From the NCBI GenBank assembly GCA_954871525.1, contig OX940864.1, forward strand, positions 22,500,001 through 22,564,000: 64,000 bases of DNA, written 5' to 3'. Both the position numbers and the translations under genes were made by a program. Each line of letters opens with the position of its first letter. The stretch's first letter is position 1. Below, piece after piece: positions 53,336 through 64,000 of this stretch. Source of the DNA: Parietaria judaica. Lineage: Eukaryota; Streptophyta; Magnoliopsida; Rosales; Urticaceae. A model generated the notes under the pieces. It was not told the DNA's origin. It worked only from the letters and a program-made list of their open reading frames with translations, and did not search any database.

Positions 53336-55277
53336 GACTCACAGAGAAGAACGGAGAATAAACTAGAACCTGATTCCCCACGAGAATGATGAAGAAGACG
53401 ACGAAGGTAAAGACCTCAGAGCACCTCCAATGGCGATTCGCAGAGTTTATCTCACTAGAACTTAAGTATTTCTCTCTCTAAAAATTCGAAAATAGTATTC
53501 GAATACCACACAGAGTATAAATAGAGGAAAGAGAAAGAGGTTACCTTCGAGAGACGTGCGACGGGCTGAAGCTGAAGAGACGTGCCCATTTAATGCGAAT
53601 CACTCGAGTATTTATACTCGAAAATTGTCGCTGATCCTACGGTTAGGGTTTCCTCGAAAAACGCAACAAACCTCATCCTACGGTTGAGATCAGCGAGCTA
53701 TCCGTCGACACGTCAGCACGACAGCTGTGTCAGGAGAATGTGAAGAGTTTATTCCCTTCGAACTCCGCAAAATGGGACACGTGTTGTAACTGTTCCCGCC
53801 CAAAATTCGAAGCGACGGTTACAACTTCAAGACCCTATCCGTCCATCTGATCTCAAAATTATCCAAAATCCTGCCCGGATTATGTAGATTTGCGGCAAAA
53901 GTAACAAATTTAATTAATCCTATCCGGCACGAATTTTACATGATTTCATCGAGTAAATACTATAAAATTTACTTCGTATTTTTTATAGTAGGGGGCTAAC
54001 TGTTGATGTACAAATTCGTCATTATTTAAATGTGACATAAAGTGCTAAGGTTGTGAATTAATTAAATTTACAAACTATGATAAAAGGTTTTTAAGAAATA
54101 AATTGGTATTCGTAAAAGCCCATTTGAGAAAGCCCAAAGAGATTCTCAATCAGACCAAGAACCAATGGACATAGGCTACTCGGCCCAATGAGTTCTAAAG
54201 CCCAAATCCACTCGATAGCAGCCCAGAAAGACGAGGGTAGAGTCGTCATATTCTCTACCCGGCACCATTTTTCAAACTCAGACGGAAGACCAGGAGCACA
54301 GAGTCAAGTCTCCAACGGACATAATTCAAATACGACGACGAGAACGAAGTCATGGGACACGTGTAGCCAGATCGTCCATTCAACCCGGTCAGCACGGAGT
54401 GAAGACCCCTCGATTCCTGGAAGTTCAACGGGAAGAATTGAAGTCTATAAATGCCAAGCTCAAGCTCAGATCAACACACACGCACACTTACAACCTCGAG
54501 AGAATACATTGAAGCGTTTCTACCCGGCATTCTTGTCATTTTGAGATATTATTGTGTTCTTTCTTTCTTTCTCCATTTCTTCCTACTCTCAGACGTAATC
54601 TAGCTGCCTGTAGCTATCCGTCTATGTTCATTGTCGCAATAAACTAACAGAGGAAGTAGTCAACTACCGCTTTGGGACGAACCTCTATAAAAAATCCCTC
54701 GTCTCATTTATATCGCTTATATACTTATACATATATCGTGAGTGAATTGTGAGCTTGCAACGTGAGAGATCGAATTCCATCAAATTGCTTCATCCAAAAA
54801 TATCATACACACACAAGTCACACTTGACTGATTGAGGTGGGAAACCACGTCAACAAGGCCCACGGGCCAGGCCCACGAGCAAGGCCCTCGCCAAGGCCAT
54901 TCGGCCAGCGCAAGGGCACCCGTGTGGGCCTGGCGGGCTGGCCGCAGGCCACGCTGCCTGGCAGCGGAATGGGCCTGCAGGCCCAGCCTGAAGTGCCAGG
55001 GCAATGCCCTGGCCTACCCGTGGGCTGTCCCTGCCCATTCCACGGACATGTGGGCCCGGGCTTAAGCCCGGAGGGCCCACGTGCAATTTTTTTTATATGG
55101 GTCGGATTTTTATTCCGACCCGGATCCCGTGGATTAATTATTAATTATTATTAATGAAATTAATGTTTATGAATTAAAATTAATTATGATTATTAATATG
55201 AATTAAAATATGGATGTTATTTCCGGATAAATAACATTGTCTTATTTTAATTAATTCATAAAATTAAATATGGATGT
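53336..55277 (+). mobile_element. Duplicated G2 3' end, LTR and Copia leader
   Basis: Repeats 44040-45982 almost base for base, including the G2 LTR (54001-54855) and its junction with Copia leader DNA (54856-55277). It joins the old Copia LTR on the left and is cut on the right by the second G1 insertion. Confidence 0.88.
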
Positions 55278-56037
55278 TGTAGAGGGGGTTTTTCACCACC
55301 CTTTTCCAGTCACAAAGACAATCATCAAATAATAAATAAAATGACAACAAATGATGAGTATCTCTGTTTTATTATGATTTCCGAAATGAGCTCGGTTTTC
55401 TTCCGTTAAATAGCTGGACAGATGAAGGATCATGAGCCTCAGATAATTCTATTACAAGATCTCTTTTTCTTGCTTTTGCTAAGTCTTTTTTCTCTCCCTT
55501 TTCTTCGAATCACCAACTGACCAACCTCTACAAAATGAGGCTTATCTTGCCTTTTATAGAGTTACAATACTTTCCCCTTCTATCCTTCCCGCCCTTTTTC
55601 TCTTTAATCATCATTTTCTGACGTGATTTGAGGGCAGCGGGGTTTATCCTCACTTTATGTCACCTCCGAGCATGCTCCCGTAATGGGTAGGTGCGCCGCA
55701 TTAAATGCGCGTCTCGTCAGCCGTCGCTGACGCTCTCATCGAGGGAGTAGGTCGGCTTCATTAAATGCACGTCTCTTCGGCTGTCATCGGGCTCTGCATA
55801 ATCATCATGACGAAGTTCCTCGTCGAGTCGTGATGGGACGCTTCATCGCGACCCGCTTGCTCGCGTGGCTGCGTCCCCTCGCTGATGAACCTCCTCGGGG
55901 TATTCCTCCTCGGGGGTGTCCTTCCTCGGGGATAACTCCCTCTTCGCTGGTGAACTTCCTCGCCTCCCTCATGTCGTTTATGGACAAAACGACACGAGTT
56001 GTGTTGAGGGTGGATTTGACCAAATCCGACCTTAACA
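55278..56037 (-). repeat. G1 copy 2, 3' LTR
   Basis: 760 bp, reverse complement of 721-1480 with few differences. Confidence 0.95.
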
Positions 56038-56609
56038 GTTAGTCCCCCATTTTATCAAGTGTATACACTTGGTAAAATAAAGTATAACTGCCTTGGGGAT
56101 TGGCACTAACCGGCGCCGATTGACTCGTGGTCGGTGACTCCTTCTTCGGCTCCTCGCGTGGTCATATTATGACGTTGCTCCCTTCCCTCGCTAGGCTTCC
56201 TTTGCTTTCCTAAGCCCCAGCGAAACTCTCAGCGACGAAGATTTCTCAACGTTGCTCAGGTCCAGGGCCCACCTCGATTTTGCTTTCCCAAAAATCTGTC
56301 AGCCTCGAATCTTACGCACGTCCCTTCAGCATTGAATGACCATCCTTTTTTGCATTTGAGGGCCTGTAGAGATTTATAACGGGCCTTTGAAATGAACCGT
56401 TGATGAGTTAGCAGGCTTCGATTTTGGGCCGTCAGATTAAGGACGTGCCTACTCATCACTCTTCCCTTTCTATAAATTCGAAATTCAAAACCATTTTTCC
56501 AGGCATTTTCGTATTTTTTTCAAGAATTCTCTCCAGGTTTCTCTTTACTGTTGTTCATCCTCATCTCCTCGTCCCCGAAATTCTTCCTCCTTCTCCCTCA
56601 GACGCCTCG

Positions 56610-57096
56610 ATGGGTCCATCCCGCTCCGGCCCAATCTTTAAGACTCGGAGTCCCCCTTCCGTCATGACGGAAGAAGGCTTGAAGTATATCGTCGATAACC
56701 ACACTGACTCAGGGACCTGCTTTGCCCGTCTCCCTCTCGAGGGCGAGTTCGCCGATGAACCTCAGAGCGACTTCGTTTGAGTCTATGAATCGTTCTTCCG
56801 CATCGTCGGCCTTCGCTTCCCGACGCCGCTCCTGGTCGTGGCGTTTCTCTACGCCTTCGGGGTTCCGATTGCTCAGGCGAGCCCTAACACTCTTCGCCTC
56901 CTCCTTTGTACACTGGCCATTGCATGTGAACAGAAAGTGGAGCTCACGCTCGAGGACCTGATGCGTCTCTTCAAAGTCTCCCGTAATCCAAAAGAATCTG
57001 GGTCGTTTTGCCATCTCTCATCGCGTCCGACCGCACATCCTCCTGAACACGCCCTCAAACGAATCCGGCTGGGAGAATAAATATTTTTTTGTTCGT
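56610..57096 (+). pseudogene. G1 copy 2 antisense gene, broken N-terminal part
   Basis: Same start (MGPSRSGP) and domain as copy 1 (8634). It is interrupted by TGA at 56778-56780, where copy 1 has a Cys codon, and by one extra A in the run at 56990-56993 that shifts the frame. A TATA box lies upstream at 56471-56477. Not translatable as a whole. Confidence 0.8.
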
Positions 57097-59418
57097 GTGG
57101 AAAATTCTAACTTCGGTCCCCACCATGCTTTCCTACCGACGGATTTGGTGCTCGAGGGAGCGGACCTCCCTCGATTCAAGCTTGAAGAGAATGAGGAGGC
57201 CGAGGCGCGGTTCAAGAGCATCCACGCTGCTCTCCTTGCCAATCCCAGGCGTGATTGGAGTAAAGACTTCGGGGGCCAGCGGCTTGAGAAATCTGGGGTT
57301 TATCAATTGGCCCGAATACACGGGGCGCCCCCTAACACTCTTCTCCCGAAAGGTTTCCTTCGCGAACCGGCCCCGGAAGGGTCTCCCGTGGAGCGGAAGA
57401 AACCTGCTCCGAGGCCGAAGAAGAACGCCGAGGATATAGTCGTGGCTACTAGGGATAGCGCTCCCGTCGGTCGGGATCGGGAGGCGCACAGATCGTCGAG
57501 GTCCCGGGCAGGGTCTGACGCTCCTCGCTTCATGGGGCTCACCCCCCGAGAGGGCGGTTTCTCGAACAAACGCCCCGTCGAGGATACTGGTGACGAGCGG
57601 CGAACAAGGGCGAGGACGGAGTCCGCGGCTCGCCCCTCGCAAGATACCTCCCGCTCTTCGAGGGGATCTCCTCGGGAAGAAAACTCCCTGGGCAAGCGCC
57701 CCGCCGAGGAAGCGCGTGATGCTTTTCTGGCGAAGAAGGCGAGGGTTCCCGACCCGACTCCTGAACTCGGGGCGGCTGACCCGTCTCAGGGAGCCGCGGG
57801 AGGGACTTCGGGCACCGCGCCTGTCGAGGGAACAACGGGGAGGACAAAGCCGGTGGCGGACGTGTGCGTACACCCCGCCGAGATCTCGCGAGAGAGACTA
57901 GAGATGGAAGACATCGAGCACCTGGTCGTCGCGCCGGATGCTCCTCCTCCTCCTTCGTCGGGGGCTGAGGACCCCATTCCTCTTTCTGCTTCGGGGCCCG
58001 CGACCCGGTCTTCCCTGTCACCGCCTCGGGGAACCCCTGACGAAGCGATGCGAAACCCGGTTGTGGCCTTAACGCCTCCGACTCAACCTTTGGTCAAAGG
58101 GACCAATGCTCCCAACGACGGAGATACGGGGCCCGTTAGCGAGGAAGACGCTCCAGGACAGATCCTCCCCGGGCCCACGAAAGAACACTCAAGGGCGCTC
58201 CCCGACTTGAATCCCGCTAATCCGAAGCTTTCTCCTGACGTTCCCGGTGTCGAGGCCCTCAAGGGCTCAATGGCCTGGCCTTCCCCTTGTCTTACCGGCG
58301 TCTCCAGCTCGCAAGTACCTCTTGTCGCTCCTCCCGGCGCGCTGCCCCAATTAGCGGATGGCTTGACGCAGCTTTCCGAGCCGTCCCTTGACCTCGAGGG
58401 AATCCCCGAGGAGGTTCCTACCGGGTCGCCGCGGGCTCAAACCAGCTTCCCAATCTTGCCGCCTCCGGGAGCACTTCCCGCGGCTGAAGCTTCTCATGGG
58501 CTCGTCGAGCCTTCCAGCGATCCCGTGGGGAACCTAGAATTGGTTGACCGCGTTGTCCAGGGGGTGGCCCAATTGTCGGACGTTATCGTGGCCATGCAGC
58601 TATCCGCCGCTAGGGTAGAGAGAAAGAGCAATGAGTTGTCGGCAGAACTCTCGTTAGTCCGGGAACGGTTTGAGGCTTCCACCCACGACGGGCAGAAGTT
58701 CCAGGGGCAGATCGAGAAGCTTTCCTCGGAGCTCGACGAAGCCAAATCCACCTCGGAGTCGGAAAGCTCATTGCGCCGGGCCGCCGAGGCCGAGCTCAAT
58801 GACGCCAAGTCCATCTTGGAATCGGAAGTTTCGCTGCGCCGGGCCGCTGAAGCCAAACTCGCGGATCAGCAAAACTCTTACGCTGTTATGGAGGCGAGCC
58901 TCTCCGAAAAGCTCCGGCTTCAAGCGGAATGCCTTGCTCAGATAGGCGAGGCCGTTGGCGTATCGCCTGAACGGGAGAACCAGCTGGCGTCCGGGATCAA
59001 TGTCGCGCTGAGGAAGCTCGCCGATGACCTTGAGGCTGCGCGAGTCGAGGCAGTTGAGGAGCGTCGTGGCCGGGAGCGCTTGTTCGAGGAGGCTCAAGCC
59101 AAGTTGGAGCGTCTGTCGGTGAAGTATGGTTTTCTTGATCAATCAATCAACGCCCATCGATTGGCCGTTGCGTACCAGGCCAACATCGCCTTGGTCGAGA
59201 AGAACCCCCTGTTGGCACAAGCCGGGGGCCTCGATACACGCTTATCCTCATGGCGCGAAAGCCGCGATAAGCACCGGGCCGTGGTTAAAGAGCTGGACCA
59301 GAAGTCTGCCCGGGATCCCGGATCTCCGCCGCTCTCTCCCTGCAATCCGCCAACCTCGGACTGTCGGAGACTTGAAAGCCTTGCCTACGCCTCTACCACC
59401 AAGCGGTTGACAAGCTGA
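57097..59418 (+). pseudogene. G1 copy 2 antisense gene, linker and coiled-coil part
   Basis: A 773-codon open frame, covering in one piece what copy 1 splits in two by its frameshift near 7144. It therefore shows that the ancestral exon was continuous. It contains the C-terminal end of the conserved domain, the Arg/Ser/Pro linker and the long coiled coil. Near 59390 the sequence jumps to the middle of exon 2: a 776-bp deletion relative to copy 1 (5088-5863) with GGC microhomology at the ends, removing the exon 1 end, intron 1 and half of exon 2. The frame then ends at 59418. Confidence 0.7.
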
Positions 59419-59806
59419 AGCGTGCCTCCGAGAGGTTTGGTGTGCTTGAAGGGATTGCTCGTACTCAGCGCCTGCTGGGCGGCGTGCTCTCGAATATCAA
59501 ACTCGTCGAGGGATTACCTTCCCGCTCGACTGTTGGCGAGCTCTGAGCCAAACTGCCAAGGTGGCGCAAGTTGGAGCAGGAGTACCTGGCTGATTTGGCC
59601 AGGCTGGAGATGAAAACCTCCAGTGACCCAAACTCTCCTCCGCTTTCTCCCTGTCTTCCCCAAAGCGTTGCTAGGGTGCGCTCGCCGGGTTTCGACGTTC
59701 TTCCCTCCTCATCGAGTACGGTATGAGATGGATCAGCACAAATAATTCGTAGTTCTTACCTCTTCCTTCTGGGGTCGATCCTTTACTCTTGGTTCCTTCT
59801 CTGCAG

Positions 59807-60016
59807 GCCGATAGCAGGGCTGATGCGGATTTAGCAAGAGTTTCTTCGGGTAAGCCTCAAGGACTTCCTGCTGACGATCCTGCTTGCCTAATTGCGGACG
59901 ACATCATTCGTCGGTGCTGCGACATCATTATTCAAGAATGTGCCGATGCGGTTTTGGATCAAGACTCCTCTAATGATGGCGTTGCGCTGGGGAATCGGTC
60001 CCTGCGAGAGTTATAG
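59807..60016 (+). pseudogene. G1 copy 2 antisense gene, last exon
   Basis: 210 bp after a CTGCAG acceptor, equivalent to 4454-4663. The frame (ADSRADADLARVSSG to SLREL stop) is open, but upstream damage, including a TGA near 59543, isolates it. Confidence 0.6.
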
Positions 60017-60186
60017 TATGCATATGTATCCGGGGTGTAACTACGAGTTGTAAATAATGATACTGCGTTTTGTCTTTTTTGAATCCAATGGACATGTGAT
60101 GACGATGATTTTCTTTTATATGAGTTTGCTTGCGATCTTCGAATCTCTGTGAGGGTTTGCTTGGTGCCTTTAGTCGTGAATGTGAT

Positions 60187-60800
60187 TTTTCTTTGCTCGG
60201 TACTTTCGTCGTGGGCACTCTCGCCTCTTTTGATTTTTGCTCGGCACTCTCGCCGTGGGGACTCTCGCCTCTTTTAGTTTTTTCTGCTCGGCACTCTCGC
60301 CGTGGGCACTCTCGCCTCTTTTAGTTTTTCTGCTCGGCACTCTCGCCGTGGGCACTCTCGCCTCTTTTAGTTTTTCTGCTCGGCACTCTCGCCTCTTTTA
60401 GTTTTTTCTGCTCGGCACTCTCGCCGTGGGCACTCTCGCCTCTTTTAGTTTTTTCTGCTAGGCACTCTCGCCGTGGGCACTCTCGCCTTTTTTAGTTTTT
60501 CTGCTCGGCACTCTCGCCGTGGGTGCTCTCGCCTCTTTTAGTTTTTCTGCTCGGCACTCTCGCCGTGGGCACTCTCGCCTCTTTTAGTTTTTCTGCTCGG
60601 CACTCTCGCCGTGGGCACTCTCGCCTCTTTTAGTTTTTCTGCTCGGCACTCTCGCCGTGGGCACTCTCGCCTCTTTTAGTTTTTTCTGCTCGGCACTCTC
60701 GCCGTGGGCACTCTCGCCTCTTTTAGTTTTTTCTGCTCGGCACTCTCGCCGTGGGAACTCTCGCCTCTTTTGATTTTTGCTCGGCACTCTCGCCGTATAT
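60187..60800 (-). repeat. G1 copy 2 tandem array B, 44-46-bp unit
   Basis: About 13-14 units, versus about eight in copy 1, of the reverse-complement unit (GCTCGGCACTCTCGCCGTGG + GCACTCTCGCCTCTTTTAG). Confidence 0.85.
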
Positions 60801-61490
60801 AGGATCTCGGCCTGTTTTGCCGTACCGGGCTTGCTCGGCACCCTTAGCCGTATATAGGATCTCGACATGTTTTGCCGGACCGGGTTTGCTCGGCACCCTT
60901 AGCCGTATATAGGATCTCGGCATGTTTTGCCGGACCGGGTTTGCTCGGCACCCTTAGCCGTATATATTTTCTTGGTGTTCTTGCCGTAGTCGTCTTCTGT
61001 GGGTATCGCTAGGTTTCGTCGGGTACGAGCCGACTAATTCCTAGGATCCCTTAGGCACTCTCGCCTTGTATATTTCTTCGGCGTTCTTGGTAGCCCGGGC
61101 TTGCTCGGCGCCCTTAGCCGTAAATAGGATCTCGACATGTTTTGCCGGACCGGGCTTGCTCGGCACCCTTAGCCGTATATAGGATCTCGACATGTTTTGC
61201 CGGATCGGGCTTGCTCGGCACCCTTAGCCGTATATAGGATCTCGACATGTTTTGCCGGACCGGGCTTGCTCGGCACCCTTAGCCGTATATAGGATCTCGA
61301 CATGTTTTGCCGGACCGGGTTTGCTCGGCACCCTTAGCCGTATATATATGTATATATATTTTGAAATTTTCTCGGCGCTCTCGCCGGATCGGGCTTGCTC
61401 GGCACCCTTAGCCGTTTATATATGTATATATATTTTGAAATTTTCTCGGCGCTCTCGCCGGATCGGGCTTGCTCGGCACCCTTAGCCGTT
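60781..61490 (-). repeat. G1 copy 2 tandem array A, 55-bp unit
   Basis: Reverse-complement counterpart of 3295-3903. The T-run at 61489-61513 corresponds to the A-run of copy 1. Confidence 0.85.
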
Positions 61491-61779
61491 TTTTTTTTTT
61501 TTTTTTTTTTTTTGCCAATACACTTTCCCTCCTAATTGGTGTTACCACCGAGCAGAGTTGCATACACACTTTGCCAACTTTATAATTTGCTCGCTCCCTA
61601 ACAAATAAAAATAAAACAAAAAGAAAAAGAAACACACACATACATAGACATCAGAAATCCGACACAACGAACCCAAACAAACTTCTATCACCTACGATAA
61701 TCTACTAATGGTAGTTTAAAAGGGATAGCCGCCCCAATTCTCTCCTCGCTCCGAGCAGCTTATGAGCCTTACTCCGCGC

Positions 61780-62829
61780 TCACTCCTCTTCGATGATCGA
61801 GCAGGCTGACGACGCGATTTTCTCCATAGAGCTCCTGCTGGGGCGGCCGAAGTTACATTCCGGGCAGAGGTAAGTGTACCACGTGGTACCGAGGATGTAG
61901 CACGACCTGCAAAAACCGCAAACACGCCCATCCCGCCATCGCCCAAAACACGACGGGCGGACGGAGTCTCCTGCTTGAATTCTCGTTGGCTTCGCGTAGA
62001 CCAGGACATTTCTGTCGCACCGTCTGTAGAATTCCATGTCGAGCAGACGACCGCGTGAGGCATGCGCCTGTTCCTCGGAATGGTCGGCTGGATTCCCTGC
62101 CGCGAGCAGAGGGGGAAGGTCCTCAAGTTTGACCTTGGTTCCCTCCACGAATCTGGGAAGCAAACCGTTGACCCTCGGGAATTTTATCCCGTGCTCGATG
62201 GTGGACAAGTTGCTGACCACGTCATCCAAGGTGATTTGGTGGCAGCGTGGCAGGCATAGCTTCACGAGCGTCGGGTTGCCCCGCATGATCGTCTCCACCG
62301 CGGTGTTGGTGATCCCGATGCACCCATCCAACGTCAAAGTCTCCATCTTCCCTTGAGATCTCCTTGCCAGCCTCAGGAGATTGTCGTCTTCCATCCGCTC
62401 GCTCAACGGGTTGTAGATGCTGATGTTGCGCCACAGAAGGCTGTTTCCCCGAACTTCGTCGCGCAACGACGTGCATACCATCTCCACCGCGAGGAGCTCC
62501 TCGGGCGTAAGATATGGCAGAACTAGTTCCAACGCAGGGTGTGGTTCGCCCGGGATCCTTGACTGCTCTTGGTCCCGCTGGCCCTCCGCGATGTCCTCGT
62601 CCGTTGGACATGGCTCGCTTCTTTCCGGCCATTTCTCGTGCTTCCAGAAGTCCGTCATCTCGTAATCATCTTCTCCTCGTGCCTCAGTTGCGCCCTCTTT
62701 GGGCCATCCCCAGTCTTCATCCACGATCATCTCTGACTCGTCTGTGTGACTCTGGCCAGCATCTCCTTCTCTGGGCGCCATCTTCTCCTCGTGTGCTTTC
62801 CCGGCCTGTATTTCAAAAAACACTAGCAA
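61780..62829 (-). CDS. Captured F-box protein (SKIP14-like), G1 copy 2
   Basis: A 349-codon open frame, intronless, differing from copy 1 (1947-2999) at about eight residues plus the extreme N-terminus (start MLVFFEIQ). F-box, leucine-rich and Cys-rich parts are all retained. One cysteine of the first CxxC pair is Tyr here (EFYRRC), and an Asp near the last pair is also Tyr. No stop or frameshift separates the copies, in contrast to the antisense gene of the same element. The conserved internal ATG (MAPREGD) at 62781 is an alternative start. Partners and activity are as inferred for copy 1. Confidence 0.72.
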   Translation of the reverse strand: MLVFFEIQAGKAHEEKMAPREGDAGQSHTDESEMIVDEDWGWPKEGATEARGEDDYEMTDFWKHEKWPERSEPCPTDEDIAEGQRDQEQSRIPGEPHPALELVLPYLTPEELLAVEMVCTSLRDEVRGNSLLWRNISIYNPLSERMEDDNLLRLARRSQGKMETLTLDGCIGITNTAVETIMRGNPTLVKLCLPRCHQITLDDVVSNLSTIEHGIKFPRVNGLLPRFVEGTKVKLEDLPPLLAAGNPADHSEEQAHASRGRLLDMEFYRRCDRNVLVYAKPTRIQAGDSVRPSCFGRWRDGRVCGFCRSCYILGTTWYTYLCPECNFGRPSRSSMEKIASSACSIIEEE

Positions 62830-63279
62830 GCACTGGTTTCGGAGTGAGAAAGGATCTTTTGTTTTCTGGGTTGAGAGAACGATACTTATCTGGGAGTTAA
62901 CCGAGTTGGTTTATATTTCCGCAGACTTGTTGCTTTTGATCTTCTCCAAACTTCCCATTTTATAAACGTTGGTTGTTTCGCGAGCGACCCTTCGCATTCT
63001 CTCTTTCGCTGTCGCTTCACGACGTTTCGGAAGTTGCTCCCCTTCGTCGATACGCGTGCCCTCCTTTTTCTGACCAACCGTCTATCAATCGGCTTCTCTT
63101 AAATGCAAGGAGTCCGTACGTCTCCCCTTCTTACGTCACTCATGTCCCTTGAGTTGCCTCTTTATACTCTGCTTGCTATTTTCGCGCGCTCAACCGTCGA
63201 GCGCGTCGCTGACGATGGCGTCGTTTGATAGCGTCATGTCCCTCCAAATTCCTGGCTGTGAGTTAGAAAGAAAACAAAG
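62830..63279 (-). other. G1 copy 2 untranslated leader
   Basis: Matches 1501-1946 in reverse. No gene seen. Confidence 0.5.
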
Positions 63280-63296
63280 CCCCACGGTGGGCGCCA
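63280..63296 (-). other. G1 copy 2 primer binding site
   Basis: Reverse complement of TGGCGCCCACCGTGGGG, three bases from the 5' LTR. Confidence 0.75.
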
Positions 63297-63299
63297 AAC

Positions 63300-64000
63300 T
63301 GTAGAGGGGGTTTTTCACCACCCTTTTCCAGTCACAAAGACAATCATCAAATAATAAATAAAATGACAACAAATGATGAGTATCTCTGTTTTATTATGAT
63401 TTCCGAAATGAGCTCGGTTTTCTTCCGTTAAATAGCTGGACAGATGAAGGATCATGAGCCTCAGATAATTCTATTACAAGATCTCTTTTTCTTGCTTTTG
63501 CTAAGTCTTTTTTCTCTCCCTTTTCTTCGAATCACCAACTGACCAACCTCTACAAAATGAGGCTTATCTTGCCTTTTATAGAGTTACAATACTTTCCCCT
63601 TCTATCCTTCCCGCCCTTTTTCTCTTTAATCATCATTTTCTGACGTGATTTGAGGGCAGCGGGGTTTATCCTCACTTTATGTCACCTCCGAGCATGCTCC
63701 CGTAATGGGTAGGTGCGACGCATTAAATGCGCGTCTCGTCAGCCGTCGCTGACGCTCTCATCGAGGGAGTAGGTCGGCTTCATTAAATGCACGTCTCTTC
63801 GGCTGTCATCGGGCTCTGCATAATCATCATGACGAAGTTCCTCGTCGAGTCGTGATGGGACGCTTCATCGCGACCCGCTTGCTCGCGTGGCTGCGTCCCC
63901 TCGCTGATGAACCTCCTCGGGGTATTCCTCCTCGGGGGTGTCCTTCCTCGGGGATAACTCCCTCTTCGCTGGTGAACTTCCTCGCCTCCCTCAAGTCGTT
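63300..64000 (-). repeat. G1 copy 2, 5' LTR, partial
   Basis: 701 of the expected 760 bp are inside the window. Over the shared length it differs from 55278-55978 at about two positions by eye. Confidence 0.93.

Larger units (their letters stand above)
55278..64000 (-). mobile_element. LTR retrotransposon G1 copy 2, reverse orientation, cut by the window end
   Basis: Same family as 721-9972. The 3' LTR is at 55278-56037, the primer site (reverse) at 63280-63296, and the 5' LTR starts at 63300 and is cut about 59 bp short of its full 760 bp. GATGT at 55273-55277 is the expected left target duplication. The interior has the same order as copy 1, with a 776-bp deletion in the antisense gene. 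Confidence 0.92.

Overview
This is a stretch of plant nuclear DNA, most likely from a eudicot. The evidence is intron-containing plant genes (a xyloglucan endotransglucosylase/hydrolase, a plastid-type glyoxalase I with a transit peptide), Tat-lineage Gypsy and Copia LTR retrotransposons, Mutator-like MITEs and a tRNA-derived SINE. I cannot name the species. About three quarters of the window is mobile DNA, much of it nested, and most boundaries below are supported by target-site duplications (TSDs).

Layout. 149-13465: a hAT transposon (8-bp TSD) holding a decayed transposase (10300-12854, minus). It is interrupted by a Mutator-type MITE (536-10251, 9-bp TSD), which is itself interrupted by a complete 9.25-kb LTR element called G1 here (721-9972, 760-bp LTRs, 5-bp TSD). 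G1 has no gag-pol. It carries a captured intronless F-box gene in sense orientation, two tandem arrays and a three-exon antisense gene. 13474-30600: a gene island, all genes on the minus strand: a SINE (14258-14356), an XTH gene (4 exons), a Bin3-type RNA methyltransferase gene (8 exons) and a glyoxalase I gene (9 exons). All three open frames were rebuilt from splice signals and close without frame errors. Several MITEs, a solo LTR and a DEAD-box helicase fragment lie between and within them.

30626-55277: a 22-kb Copia element (31226-53278, LTRs of about 2.74 kb, TSD CAGAT) sits inside an older, diverged LTR of its own family. It contains a 5'-truncated Tat/Gypsy element, G2 (34753-45559), with gag-protease, pol and a four-exon antisense gene. 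Its gag and pol share one frame, separated by a UAG in the classic leaky context UAG CAA UUA. The junction of G2 with Copia leader DNA is duplicated at 44.0-46.0 kb and 53.3-55.3 kb. 55278-64000: a second G1 copy in reverse orientation, cut by the window end, with the F-box frame again open and the antisense gene broken.

The three host genes act independently (cell wall, RNA capping or methylation, methylglyoxal detoxification). The main novelty is the G1 family: a Tat-like retroelement lacking gag-pol that carries an F-box gene and an antisense nuclear-type coiled-coil gene homologous to the one in the pol-bearing element G2.
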